Part shown: piece after piece, positions 14,259-24,677 of the stretch | Numbering within the stretch: position 1 is the first letter of the stretch | Layout of the letters: each line of letters starts with the position of its first letter | NCBI GenBank assembly: GCA_002305805.1 | Contig: DBQY01000009.1 | Span: 15,756-79,755 of the forward strand | Direction: 5' to 3' | Length of the DNA: 64,000 bases | Origin: Atopobium sp. UBA1382 | GTDB lineage: Bacteria; Actinomycetota; Coriobacteriia; Coriobacteriales; Atopobiaceae | Program-made: the position numbers and the translations under genes | Notes under the pieces: model-generated | What the model was told of the DNA's origin: nothing | The model's input: only the letters and a program-made list of their open reading frames with translations | Databases searched by the model: none

Positions 14259-16684
14259 GCCCTCAGCGACGCGAGCACGTCGGCGAGCGCGTCGTCACGC
14301 CGGTCGGCCGCCTGCAGGTACGCCTGGAGCAGCGGATGGGCCACCGAGAAGATCCCGGCGTCCGTGCATGCAGCCGCGGCCGCGCGCAGGCGCTCGGAGA
14401 TCGGCCCCACGTCGCCCGCGGGCAGGCCTGCCCCCTCGAGCGCGCGCGCGAGGCGCTCGCCCGTGAGCTTCGCCGGGTCGAGGCGGCTCGCGGCCAGCGC
14501 CTCGTGCTCGTGCTCGACGAGTGCGGAGAGCTCGCGGCGGGCGGGCTCGGCCTGAGCGCGACCCAGCTCGATGCAGCGCCGGTAGCAGGCGACGGAGGCC
14601 CCCACCATGCCGAGGTCGTACGCAAGCGCGGCGAGGCGGTAGAGGCAGAGGGAGAGGCCGTCGACGGTGGAGCAGCGCGCCGCGGCGCCGGACACCGCGC
14701 GCAGGGCCTCGTCGGTCCTTCCCAGATCGCGCAGGCAGTCCGCACGGGCAATCGCCGCCTCGACCGTGCACGGAGCGAGCTCTGCGGCGCGCTCGGCATG
14801 GGCGAGCGCGCGGTCGAGGCTGCCGGGGAGCGCGAGCCTCCGCTCGAGGACCGCCGCGTACTGGTGCGCGAGGAAGTAGGCGTCCGGAACGAGCCGCACG
14901 GCACGACCGTCGGCACAGTCGAGGTTGTAGGTCACGCGCTCGGGAATCGAGCGGAAGTAGCGGTGGGCAGTCCGCTCGTCGTCGCGATAGGCGCCGAGCG
15001 CCTCGACGGGCACCAGCGCGTCCTCGAGCAGGCCCGCCACCCTCGAGAGCTCCTCCTGGCCCCGCTCGTCCGCCGCGGAGACGCAGGGCCCCGCCTGGCG
15101 CACGGCGCGCTCGAGCGCCGAGCCGCCGACGAAGCACTCGATGAGGCCGTCGGCGTCCTCCACGTCGAGCTCGCCGGCGACCAAGGCGCGCGTCGTGCGC
15201 TCGCAGGCCTCGACGATCGAGGCGTCCGAGGCGGACGCGCGCAGCTCGGAGAGGGCCGCCACCGCGTCCTCCGTCGTGTCGCCGAGCCCGCCGAGGTCGT
15301 CCGCGACGCGCTCCCACGCGTCCCAGCGAGCCACGCTCTCCGCGATGCCGAGCTCGGAGCGCCGACGTGCCCCGCAGGTGCGCACGACCGCCTCGGGGCA
15401 GGGCTCGTCGGAGAGCTCCACCGGACGATACCGCTCGGCGGGGCGCAGTCGACGGTCGGCGAACGACAGCAGCGGGGCGACGGGGGCGAGCCAGCCGTCC
15501 GCACCGCGCAGGAAGCGAAACTCCGCGGACGGCTCGGGCAGGCCGCCCTCGCGCGTAGCGGCCGCCATGCGCTCGATCGAGGAGCGCGTGAGGTCCGCGG
15601 AGAGGACGCAGTCAACGCTCCCGTCCTCGTGGCAGTTGACGACCACGCGGCGAATCGCCGGCGAGGCGGCAAGCGCCGTGCGGGCAACGAGCATCGCCAG
15701 GTCATACGCGTAGGCTCGGGCGAGCGCGGGGCGGTCCGCCTCGGGGACAAAGGAGAAGGCCATCGGCCGGGGCACGGCCACCCTCACCCCGAGCAGGCCC
15801 TCGGAGACGTTGAGCCTGAAGTCCGCGACCATGCGGAAGGGCACCGGCAGGTTCTCCAGGGCGTCGGCAAAGGCCACGCGCACGGCCCACTCGCCCCGGG
15901 GCTCGGCACCCTCGGTTGCGGTGGCAAGGAAGCGGCTGCCCGGATGGCGCACGGGCTCCAAGCGGGAGACGCCGGCGAGAAGGACGTGCAGCCGCTCGTC
16001 CAGCGTGGCGGGAGGCTCGGCCATCTTGGCCGCGTCCTGCCCGAGGTTGAGGGCCGCCTCGACGGCCCAGACACGGTCCGCGTCCTCCGACGCCGCGAGC
16101 GAGCCCTCGGGCACGAGCCACCAGCGGCCGCTGCGCGCGAGCCTGCGGGCGCCGCAGCGCGGCTCGCCCGTCCAGTCCGCGAGCCCCGTGCGCCGCACGA
16201 GCTCGCACTGGTCGGCGAGCATCTGGTCGGGGGCGTCCACGATGAAGTAGCGCAGCGTCGCGAGCGCGTCGTCCGAGCGCGGGAGCACCTGGTCGAGCGG
16301 CGAGATGCCGCCGTCCGAACGCTTTGGGGAGGGCGCGGGCTTCGGCGCGGGGGCGGGCGTCGGCGCAGGCGCGGGCTTCGGCGCAGGCGCGGGTACCGGC
16401 GCCGCGTCCTTCTCGGCCTCCCGGGGCGCCGAGGGCGCCCGCAGACGGTCGCGCAGCCGCAGCGCCACGACCAGGATCCCCAGCACGACGAGCGCAAGCC
16501 CCAGGAGCATCCCCCGGGCGGTGTCGCGCATCTCGTAGGTGTCGCGCCAGCCCACCCCGGTATAGGACGGGTCGCCCCCGATGGAGGCGTACTGGAAGAA
16601 GGCATATACCAGGAAGAGCATGCCGGCGACGATCAGCCCCACGCCCGCCAGCATCGGAATCGGTCGGTCTCCTGAGCGGTTCAT
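14255..16684 (-). CDS. Large membrane-anchored protein with helical (TPR-like) repeats, unknown function
   Basis: The 809-residue protein has two membrane helices near the N-terminus (about 11-30 and 58-77). A Pro/Ala/Lys linker follows at about 98-132, made of repeated PAPAPKPAPAP-type units, then a large cytosolic part. Around residues 620-720 there are Ala/Leu-rich helical repeats of TPR type (AHAERAAELAPCTVEAAIAR, LRDLGRTDEALRAVSGAAAR). The middle part matches no family I recognise. The ATG at 16684 follows GAGGGGAGGG. A TAGAAT -10 lies about 40 bases upstream. Its stop overlaps the convergent lipoprotein gene by CTAG. A scaffold or envelope role is only a guess. Confidence 0.8.
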   Translation of the reverse strand: MNRSGDRPIPMLAGVGLIVAGMLFLVYAFFQYASIGGDPSYTGVGWRDTYEMRDTARGMLLGLALVVLGILVVALRLRDRLRAPSAPREAEKDAAPVPAPAPKPAPAPTPAPAPKPAPSPKRSDGGISPLDQVLPRSDDALATLRYFIVDAPDQMLADQCELVRRTGLADWTGEPRCGARRLARSGRWWLVPEGSLAASEDADRVWAVEAALNLGQDAAKMAEPPATLDERLHVLLAGVSRLEPVRHPGSRFLATATEGAEPRGEWAVRVAFADALENLPVPFRMVADFRLNVSEGLLGVRVAVPRPMAFSFVPEADRPALARAYAYDLAMLVARTALAASPAIRRVVVNCHEDGSVDCVLSADLTRSSIERMAAATREGGLPEPSAEFRFLRGADGWLAPVAPLLSFADRRLRPAERYRPVELSDEPCPEAVVRTCGARRRSELGIAESVARWDAWERVADDLGGLGDTTEDAVAALSELRASASDASIVEACERTTRALVAGELDVEDADGLIECFVGGSALERAVRQAGPCVSAADERGQEELSRVAGLLEDALVPVEALGAYRDDERTAHRYFRSIPERVTYNLDCADGRAVRLVPDAYFLAHQYAAVLERRLALPGSLDRALAHAERAAELAPCTVEAAIARADCLRDLGRTDEALRAVSGAAARCSTVDGLSLCLYRLAALAYDLGMVGASVACYRRCIELGRAQAEPARRELSALVEHEHEALAASRLDPAKLTGERLARALEGAGLPAGDVGPISERLRAAAAACTDAGIFSVAHPLLQAYLQAADRRDDALADVLASLRA

Positions 16685-16719
16685 GCCGCCCTCCCCTCTC
16701 GCCACCCTGCACACAGCCG

Positions 16720-16725
16720 ATTCTA
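16720..16725 (-). promoter_or_regulatory. Putative -10 (TAGAAT) for the large repeat-protein gene
   Basis: TAGAAT on the minus strand, preceded by GGG/TGG. The same hexamer occurs upstream of several other genes here (21225, 34449, 42617, 45182), always without a clear -35. This suggests it is the usual -10 of the main sigma factor in this organism. Confidence 0.5.
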
Positions 16726-16758
16726 CCACCCGACCACGACGGTCACCGGGGGCGGGCG

Positions 16759-17649
16759 CTACGCCCGCGGGTGTGCCGCGAGGTACACGCGGCGGATGTG
16801 GGTGCGGTCGAGGTGCGTGTAGAGCTGGGTGGTCGCCACGTTGGCGTGCCCGAGCAGCTCCTGGACCACGCGCAGGTCCGCCCCGCCCTCGAGCAGGTGC
16901 GTGGCAAAGCTGTGCCGCAGCGTGTGTGGGTGCAGGCCCTTGAGGCCCACGACCCGCCCGTACTTCTCGACGATCGCATGCACGGACTGGCGAGAAAGAC
17001 GCCCGCCCCGGGCGTTGAGAAAGACCGCCGGGCAGGGGCGACGGCCCGCGAGCGCTCCGCGGCCCTGCTCCAGGTAGCGCTCGAGCGCGTCCGCCGCGGC
17101 CCCCAGTATGGGCACCACGCGCTCCTTGGAGCCCTTGCCAAAGACGCGCAGGACCCCCTCGTCGAGAAGGACCGTGCGCTCGTCGAGCCCGCAGAGCTCG
17201 CTCGCGCGCAGGCCGCAGCCGTAGAGGACCTCCAGTACCGCATGGTCGCGCAAGCCCGTGGGCGTTGCCGGGAACGGCTGGTCGAGCAGGCGCGCCGCGG
17301 CCTCGCGCGAGATGACGTCGGGCAGGCGCTGCGGCTTTGACGGCAGGGGCAGGTCGGCCGTGGGCAGCGTCCCCGAGATCTCGTCGGTGAGCATGAAGCG
17401 ATGGAAGCCCTTCACCGCGGAAGCCGCGCGCTCCACCGACGAGGCGGCGAGCCCGCTCTCGCTGAGCCCGGCGACGTGGGCCTCCACGAGCTCGAGGGTC
17501 ACCTCGTCCGGGCTCGTCACGCCACGCTCGGCGAGCCAGGCCACATAGCGGGTCAGGTCGCGCCCATAGGCGTCGATGGTGTTGGGCGAGCACCCCCGCT
17601 CGACGGCGAGGTAGCTCAGGTACTCCTCGCGTGCGCGCTTCAGGTCCAC
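16759..17649 (-). CDS. xerD: Tyrosine recombinase XerD/XerC
   Basis: This site-specific recombinase resolves chromosome dimers at dif during division. The 296-residue protein has the N-terminal SAM-like core-binding domain (1-90) and the C-terminal catalytic domain. Catalytic residues are visible: Arg in GCGLRASEL, Lys in FGKGSKERV, His-x-x-Arg in HTLRHSFATHLLEGGADLR, His in LLGHANVATTQ and the nucleophile Tyr in QLYTHLD. Length is typical of Xer. The start is GTG at 17649 with GGGAAGG upstream, 19 bases after pyrG. The pyrG-xerD neighbourhood is typical of XerD in Gram-positives, but XerC cannot be excluded by eye. Confidence 0.92.
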   Translation of the reverse strand: MDLKRAREEYLSYLAVERGCSPNTIDAYGRDLTRYVAWLAERGVTSPDEVTLELVEAHVAGLSESGLAASSVERAASAVKGFHRFMLTDEISGTLPTADLPLPSKPQRLPDVISREAAARLLDQPFPATPTGLRDHAVLEVLYGCGLRASELCGLDERTVLLDEGVLRVFGKGSKERVVPILGAAADALERYLEQGRGALAGRRPCPAVFLNARGGRLSRQSVHAIVEKYGRVVGLKGLHPHTLRHSFATHLLEGGADLRVVQELLGHANVATTQLYTHLDRTHIRRVYLAAHPRA

Positions 17650-17668
17650 GGCAACCTTCCCGCCTTCC

Positions 17669-19471
<1,803 letters not shown>

Positions 19472-20116
19472 TTACCGCAGGGCGCGCCAGTAGGCCACCG
19501 CGATCTGGGTGCGGTTGCGAAGCCCCAGCTTGGCGAGTATCTGGCTGATGTGGTTTCGCACCGTACCCTCCCCCATGTAGGCCGCCGCGGCCACCTCGCG
19601 GTTGTCAAGGCCCTCCGCCACGAGGCGAACGACCTCTCGCTCGCGCTCGGTGAGCTGCGGAAACATCGCGGCGAGGTCAGGCTCCGGCATGTCCTCCCCT
19701 CCTGCCGGAGCACCGAGGGAGACGGCCCGCTCCAGCACCTCCCCCTCCAGCACGCTGCGCCCCGCCATGACCGCGCGCAGGGCCGGCGCCACGCCGGCCA
19801 CGTCCTGCTTGATGAGGTAGCCGGCCGCGCCGAGCGAGAGGGCGCGCACGATGTACTCGTCGTCGGAAAACGTGGTGAGGAAGACCACGCGCGGGGGCTC
19901 CGGCGCCGCGAGAATCCGCTCCGCCGCCGCGAGGCCGTCCGTTCCCGGCATCTGGATGTCGAGAAGAACCACGTCGGGCGAGAGCTCGGCCGCCAGGCGC
20001 GCAGCCTCGGCTCCGTCGGCGGCGCTCCCCACGACCTCGATGTCCGGCTGCGCGCCGAGCACGATCTCGAGCGACGACACCACCACCGCGTCGTCGTCGG
20101 CTATGACAAGTCGCAT
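19472..20116 (-). CDS. Response regulator, NarL/LuxR family
   Basis: The 214-residue protein has an N-terminal receiver domain with the acidic pocket ADDDA (6-10), phospho-acceptor Asp53 in VVLLDIQMPG, Thr in FLTTFSD and Lys in YLIKQD. A C-terminal LuxR-type helix-turn-helix follows at about 150-212 (LTEREREVVRLVAEGLDNRE; TVRNHISQILAKLGLRNRTQ). It lies 12 bases after the sensor kinase, its cognate partner. The paired GTGAC...GTCAC palindromes between the kinase and the divergent ABC operon are its likely binding sites. Confidence 0.93.
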   Translation of the reverse strand: MRLVIADDDAVVVSSLEIVLGAQPDIEVVGSAADGAEAARLAAELSPDVVLLDIQMPGTDGLAAAERILAAPEPPRVVFLTTFSDDEYIVRALSLGAAGYLIKQDVAGVAPALRAVMAGRSVLEGEVLERAVSLGAPAGGEDMPEPDLAAMFPQLTEREREVVRLVAEGLDNREVAAAAYMGEGTVRNHISQILAKLGLRNRTQIAVAYWRALR

Positions 20117-20128
20117 CCCCGCCCCCCC

Positions 20129-21217
20129 TCATCTCGGCACGCTGGCAAAGACCACCCAGCCCCCGCGCTCCCCGGGGCCGGCGCGGAAGGAGCCGCCCAG
20201 CGCGCGGACCCGCTCCTCCATGGAGGCAAGCCCCATGCCCGAGCCGCCCGGGACCGAACCCGAGCCCGCGTCCGGCGTTCCGTCGTCGGCCACCCGCAGC
20301 CTCCAGATCCCCGGATGCTCCGCGAGCTCCACGCTCACGTGCCGGGCGTCGGAGTGGCGCAGCATGTTCGAGAGCGCCTCGCGAGCCACCGCCAGAAGGC
20401 ATCTCGCCACCGCCGGGGGCGCGTCGATCGCCTCCGTCCGGCAGCTCACCTCGACCCCCGATCCCGCGCAGGCGGCCTCCGCCGCCGCTCGCAGCTGCAC
20501 GGAGAGGTCGCAGCCGTCGTCGCGCAGGTCGTGCACGCTCGCGCGCACCTCGTCGAGCGCCTCGCGCAGTGTGTCCGCCACTGCCGCGAAGTCCCTCTCG
20601 CACCGCTCCCCGAAGTGGACCACGCGCTGCGCCTCCGCCTGCACGACCGCGCGCGTGAGCAGGTGGCCCACGTTATCGTGAATCTCCCGGGCGATGCGCG
20701 CCCGCTCGGAGAGCGCGGCGAGGCGCACCTCGTAGTCCTGCGCGTCCATGAGGTCGCGGTTGCGCGCCTCGAGGGCCAGCTCGCGCTCGCGCAGGCCGTC
20801 CGCGATGCGCAGGTTCTCCGCGCGCTGCTCGAGCATGCGACGCGTGCGCCCGGCCAGGAGCACCGCCACGAGCACGGCGAGAAGCGCGACGAGGGCCGCG
20901 GGCGCGACGAGGGCGCCCCGCCAGGAGGCGACGAGCGGTAGGAGCGCGCACGCGACGGCAGGCCAGCGACCGCATCGCTCGGCGGCCAGGTCGTAGGCGA
21001 CCGGGGCAACGAAGGCGGCGGCCACCGGCACCGCGAGCGAGAGCGCCACGAAGGCGAGGACCGGCACGAGCTGCGCGCGGCCCCGGAGCAGCTCGGCGGC
21101 AAAAGTGCAGGAGACCGAGGCAAGCAGAGCGCCCACGACGTCCGCGCCCGTCCCCGTGAGGGCAAGCGCGCCCACGCAGCACGCGAGAACCACGAACTTG
21201 TCGGCAATTCTCTCCAT
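20129..21217 (-). CDS. Sensor histidine kinase (HisKA_3 / NarL partner type)
   Basis: The 362-residue protein has an N-terminal membrane module of four to five helices (about 8-130) with almost no extracellular domain. A coiled linker precedes the HisKA_3 dimerisation helix with the phospho-acceptor in AREIHDNVGHLLTRAVVQAE. The HATPase domain has the N-box region AREALSNMLRHS and the G-box SGMGLASMEERVRALGG. Such intramembrane sensors often detect envelope or membrane stress, or the substrate of the neighbouring exporter. The chosen start, ATG 21217, has no Shine-Dalgarno site and lies seven bases after TAGAAT, so the mRNA may be leaderless. Confidence 0.92.
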   Translation of the reverse strand: MERIADKFVVLACCVGALALTGTGADVVGALLASVSCTFAAELLRGRAQLVPVLAFVALSLAVPVAAAFVAPVAYDLAAERCGRWPAVACALLPLVASWRGALVAPAALVALLAVLVAVLLAGRTRRMLEQRAENLRIADGLRERELALEARNRDLMDAQDYEVRLAALSERARIAREIHDNVGHLLTRAVVQAEAQRVVHFGERCERDFAAVADTLREALDEVRASVHDLRDDGCDLSVQLRAAAEAACAGSGVEVSCRTEAIDAPPAVARCLLAVAREALSNMLRHSDARHVSVELAEHPGIWRLRVADDGTPDAGSGSVPGGSGMGLASMEERVRALGGSFRAGPGERGGWVVFASVPR

Positions 21218-21224
21218 GCGGGCG

Positions 21225-21300
21225 ATTCTAGCAGGCGCGCCGCGACCAGCACCCGTGACATCTGTCACGCGTCGCCCGCCCCTCTCGTGACATACGTCAC
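21225..21300. promoter_or_regulatory. Divergent control region: leaderless kinase promoter and two palindromic operators
   Basis: TAGAAT for the kinase gene lies at 21225-21230 (minus strand). Two near-identical palindromes flank the region between the divergent genes: GTGACATCTGTCAC (21255-21268) and GTGACATACGTCAC (21287-21300), i.e. GTGAC-N4-GTCAC, with centres 32 bases apart (three helical turns). The first is centred about 44 bases before the predicted kinase transcription start, an activator-like position. They are the obvious targets of the adjacent response regulator, controlling both itself and the exporter. No clear -10 was found for the ABC operon. Confidence 0.7.
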
Positions 21301-21357
21301 TTCCCGCCGGCGTCCGCGCAGCGCACACTTGGACCACCGACCGCAGAAGGAGGAGAC

Positions 21358-22296
21358 ATGACCGACATCGTGCGCGTTGAGGGGCTCGTGAAGCGCTACG
21401 GCCAGACGCTGGCGCTCGACCACCTCGACCTCGCCGTGGCCAAGGGGGAGATCTTCGGACTCTTGGGCCCCAACGGCTGCGGCAAGACCACGGCCATCAA
21501 CTGCATCCTGCAGCTGCTTACCTACGACCGTGGCACCATCGAGCTCTTCGGCGAGCCGATGGCGCCCTCCCGCCACGACCTCAAGCGGCGCATCGGCGTG
21601 GTCCCGCAGCAGGTGGCCGTGCTCGACGAGCTCACCGTGCGAGAGAACGTTGATGCCTTCTGCGCGCTCTACGTGCCCGCGCGCGCCGAGCGCCGCCGCC
21701 TGGTGGACGAGGCGCTCGACTTCGTTGGCCTGACCGAGCACGCGGACAAGCGCCCGCGCAGGCTCTCGGGCGGCCTGGCGCGGCGACTCAACATAGCCTG
21801 CGGCATCGCGCACCGGCCCGAGCTGCTCTTCCTCGACGAGCCCACCGTGGCCGTGGACCCGCAGAGCAGAAACGCCATCCTGGACGGCATCTGCCGCCTG
21901 CGCGACGCGGGCGCCACCGTGGTCTACACGAGCCACTACATGGAGGAGGTCGAGCAGATCTGCGGGCGCGTCATGATCATGGACGCCGGGCGCGCCATCG
22001 CGCAGGGCACCTGCGACGAGCTCAAGCGCCTCATCGACGCAGGCGAGAAGGTCGTGGCGCAGACGGCCCCCCTCGCACCCGAGACGCTCGCGCGCCTGGA
22101 GGCGCTGCCGTGCGTGAACCGCGTCTCCTACGTCGACGGCGAGCTGCGCGTGGACTGCGCGCCTGCCGCCCACGCGCTCGTGGACGTGCTCGAGGAGCTG
22201 CACGCGGCCGGCGTGAGCTGTGGGCGCGTCTGGAGCGAGCCGCCCACCCTGAACGACGTCTTCCTCGAGCTCTGCGGCCGCGAGCTGCGCGACTAG
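21358..22296 (+). CDS. ABC transporter ATP-binding protein (ABC-2 exporter type)
   Basis: The 312-residue ATPase has Walker A GLLGPNGCGKTTA (about 34-46), Q-loop VVPQQVAVLDE, a signature LSGGLARRL, Walker B LLFLDEPTVAVD and switch His in YTSHYMEE. The signature reads LSGGL instead of the usual LSGGQ. The C-terminal 80 residues form the extra domain seen in drug/antibiotic exporters of this class. AGGAGG precedes the ATG. The two permeases follow at once, and the two-component system diverges, suggesting an inducible exporter of a membrane-active compound. The substrate cannot be read from sequence. Confidence 0.95.
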   Translation: MTDIVRVEGLVKRYGQTLALDHLDLAVAKGEIFGLLGPNGCGKTTAINCILQLLTYDRGTIELFGEPMAPSRHDLKRRIGVVPQQVAVLDELTVRENVDAFCALYVPARAERRRLVDEALDFVGLTEHADKRPRRLSGGLARRLNIACGIAHRPELLFLDEPTVAVDPQSRNAILDGICRLRDAGATVVYTSHYMEEVEQICGRVMIMDAGRAIAQGTCDELKRLIDAGEKVVAQTAPLAPETLARLEALPCVNRVSYVDGELRVDCAPAAHALVDVLEELHAAGVSCGRVWSEPPTLNDVFLELCGRELRD

Positions 22297-22306
22297 GGGG
22301 TGTGCC

Positions 22307-23491
22307 GTGAAAGACGTGCTCTCGCTCCTGCGCTTCGACCTTACCCAGGCGCTGCGCAACCGCGGCGTGGTCATCTGGGTGCTGCTGTTCCCGCTGCTGC
22401 TGGCCACGGTCTTCGTGTTCATGTTCGACGGCTACGCCTCGGGGAGTGCGGCACACGCCGCGCGCGTGGGCGTGGTCTCGGACGGCTCGGCAACGGCTGC
22501 GGAGCTCACTGCCGTTCTCGACGAGCTCTCCGATGGCGAGGACGCGGTCCTCGAGGTCGTGACCTACCCGGACGAGGCCAGCGCCGCCGCGGGGGCGGAG
22601 GCCGAGGAGGTCTGCGCCTACGTGGTGGCCTCGGCGGAGGCCGCGCCGCGCATGGAGGTGCCCGCGCGCTCGACCGGCACCGTGGACCAGGCGGTGGTGC
22701 AGCTCGTGCTCGAGCGCTACCTGCAGGTCTCCGCGACGATGGCCGCCGTGGCCGAGGCCGACCCGGAGGCCCTCTCCTCCGCGGAGGCCGCGACCAACCT
22801 TGCCGAGGCGCTCGCCGGTGACGACGTGCTCACCGAGCGCCTCTCCGTCCTGCGCACCGAGTCGAGCGAGTTCGCGCGCTTCTACTACGCGATGCTCGGC
22901 TTCTCGAGCCTCATGGGCGCGCAGGTGGCGCTCCTGCTCGTGGTCACCAAGCGCGCGGACGGCTCGCCGGAGGGCGCCCGGCGCCAGCTCGGCGCGGTGG
23001 GGCCGGTCCGCCAGCTCGCAGCTGCGCTTCTCGCCGCGTGGGTCGTGGTCTTTGCGTGCCTCGTGGTGGCCCTCGTCTACATCAGGCTCGTCGCGGACGT
23101 CTCCTTCGGCGGCCGAGAGGGGCTGGCGGTCGCCGCCTGCGCCGCGTGCGCGCTGGTGAGCTGCGCCGTCGGCACCCTCATCGGCTCGATCCCGCGGCTC
23201 TCCACGTCCGCCAAGGATGTCGTATGCACCATCGCGACGATGGGCCTCTCGCTTCCGGCGGGGCTCTTCGGCACGCCGTCGCTTCGCCTGGCCGACTGGC
23301 TCTCCCTCCACCTGCCGTGGGCGCAGGCGATAAACCCGGCGGTGCAGGTCGGCGAGGCCTTCTACCGCCTGGCGTTCTACGACTCGCTCGCACCGTTCGC
23401 CCAGTCCCTGGGCACGCTCCTTGCCATCTCCGCCGCTCTCTTCGTCGTGGCGGCGCTCTTCATGAGGAGGCAGCGCTATGCAGCTCTTTAG
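22307..23491 (+). CDS. ABC-2 type permease
   Basis: The 394-residue membrane protein has one helix at about 21-41, a long extracellular domain (about 45-190) rich in Asp/Glu/Ala, and then five or six helices from about 195. This is the standard ABC-2 permease topology. A run at about 232-262 (QLAAALLAAWVVVFACLVVA) and a late helix at about 365-388 are clear. The start is GTG, ten bases after the ATPase stop. The end overlaps the next permease by 14 bases. It probably forms a heterodimeric exporter with the next gene. Confidence 0.9.
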   Translation: MKDVLSLLRFDLTQALRNRGVVIWVLLFPLLLATVFVFMFDGYASGSAAHAARVGVVSDGSATAAELTAVLDELSDGEDAVLEVVTYPDEASAAAGAEAEEVCAYVVASAEAAPRMEVPARSTGTVDQAVVQLVLERYLQVSATMAAVAEADPEALSSAEAATNLAEALAGDDVLTERLSVLRTESSEFARFYYAMLGFSSLMGAQVALLLVVTKRADGSPEGARRQLGAVGPVRQLAAALLAAWVVVFACLVVALVYIRLVADVSFGGREGLAVAACAACALVSCAVGTLIGSIPRLSTSAKDVVCTIATMGLSLPAGLFGTPSLRLADWLSLHLPWAQAINPAVQVGEAFYRLAFYDSLAPFAQSLGTLLAISAALFVVAALFMRRQRYAAL

Positions 23492-24668
23492 GCTTGCCGG
23501 GCACGTTGTCCTGCGGCACCGCGGGCTTCTCGCCCTCTACGTGGTCATGCTCGGGGCCTTTGGCTGGCTCATGGCCTCCTACGTGGGCACGGACTCGAGC
23601 GCCTACGAGGCAGTCCGACCAACCGTGGCCGTGGTCGACCGGGACGGCTCCGCGGTGTCGGAGGCGCTCGCCGACTACGCCGCCGAGGCGGGCGAGCTCG
23701 TGGCGCTGCCCGACACCGCCTACGCGCTGCAGGACGCCGCCGCCAAGGACCTGGCCAACTACGTGCTCGTGATCCCGGAGGGTTACGGGGAGGCGCTCGA
23801 GGCGGCGGCGCGCGGGGGCGCCGAGATGCCCGCGCTCGAGTGCGTGGTTAGCTACAGCGACGCGAGCGGCTCGCTCGCCGACCAGCGGGTGCGTGCCTAC
23901 GCCCAGCAGCTCTACGCGCTTCTCGCCGAGACGGGGCTCTCCGTCGAGCAGGCCGTGGCCTGTGCCGAGGAGGCTCGCGCGTCCGAGGGGGCACAGCTGG
24001 AGGTGGGCGTCATCGCGTCCGGCGACTCCGGGGCGCTGCCGACGGACTACCTCGTCTTCATGCAGTTCTCGACCTATGCCCTCTTTGGCGGGACGGCCAT
24101 CCTCATCGCATGCGGGCTGCGCTCGCTCGGCCGCGACCAGCCGGTCACGGCGCGCCTGCTCGCGGCCCCGGTCTCCGACGCGACGCGCGGGACCCAGCTC
24201 GCGCTCGCCTGCCTCGGCGTGGGCCTCGCGGTCTGGGCGGCGATGGGCGTGCTCGGGGTGCTGTGGTGCGCGGGCTCGCTGGCGAGCTCGGACGTGCGGC
24301 TCATGCTGCTCGCGCAGGTGCCGCTGCTGGCCCTGGCCTGCGTGGGCGCCGCGTACGGCTACCTGCTCTGGGGCCTCGGGGCCACCGGCGACCTCGCGCA
24401 CGCCGCGGGCAACATGGGCTCGATGGTGCTCACGTTTCTGGGCGGAACCTGGGTCCAACAGGCAAGCATGGGCGCCGCGGTGACGGCCGTGGCGCGGCTC
24501 ACCCCCATCTGGTGGGTCATCCACGCCATGGGCGCGGTGTACGCCGCCGACGGCCTCACCGGGGAGCTCGTGGCGAGCGTGCTCGCGCAGTCCGCGATCG
24601 TGGCGCTCTTCGCCGTGGCGATCGCGGTGGCCGGGACCGCGCTGGCGCGCGCCCGCGCCCGGTCCTAG
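23478..24668 (+). CDS. ABC-2 type permease
   Basis: The 396-residue protein repeats the layout of its neighbour: an N-terminal helix (about 15-35), an extracellular domain of about 150 residues, then six helices including SALPTDYLVF-adjacent and AYGYLLWGLGATGDLAHAAG regions. AGGAGG (in the end of the previous gene) precedes the ATG. Overlap with the upstream permease means coupled, near-stoichiometric translation. It is last in the operon. It ends nine bases before the convergent PARG-like gene with no terminator hairpin between. Confidence 0.9.
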   Translation: MQLFRLAGHVVLRHRGLLALYVVMLGAFGWLMASYVGTDSSAYEAVRPTVAVVDRDGSAVSEALADYAAEAGELVALPDTAYALQDAAAKDLANYVLVIPEGYGEALEAAARGGAEMPALECVVSYSDASGSLADQRVRAYAQQLYALLAETGLSVEQAVACAEEARASEGAQLEVGVIASGDSGALPTDYLVFMQFSTYALFGGTAILIACGLRSLGRDQPVTARLLAAPVSDATRGTQLALACLGVGLAVWAAMGVLGVLWCAGSLASSDVRLMLLAQVPLLALACVGAAYGYLLWGLGATGDLAHAAGNMGSMVLTFLGGTWVQQASMGAAVTAVARLTPIWWVIHAMGAVYAADGLTGELVASVLAQSAIVALFAVAIAVAGTALARARARS

Positions 24669-24677
24669 GCGGCGGGC

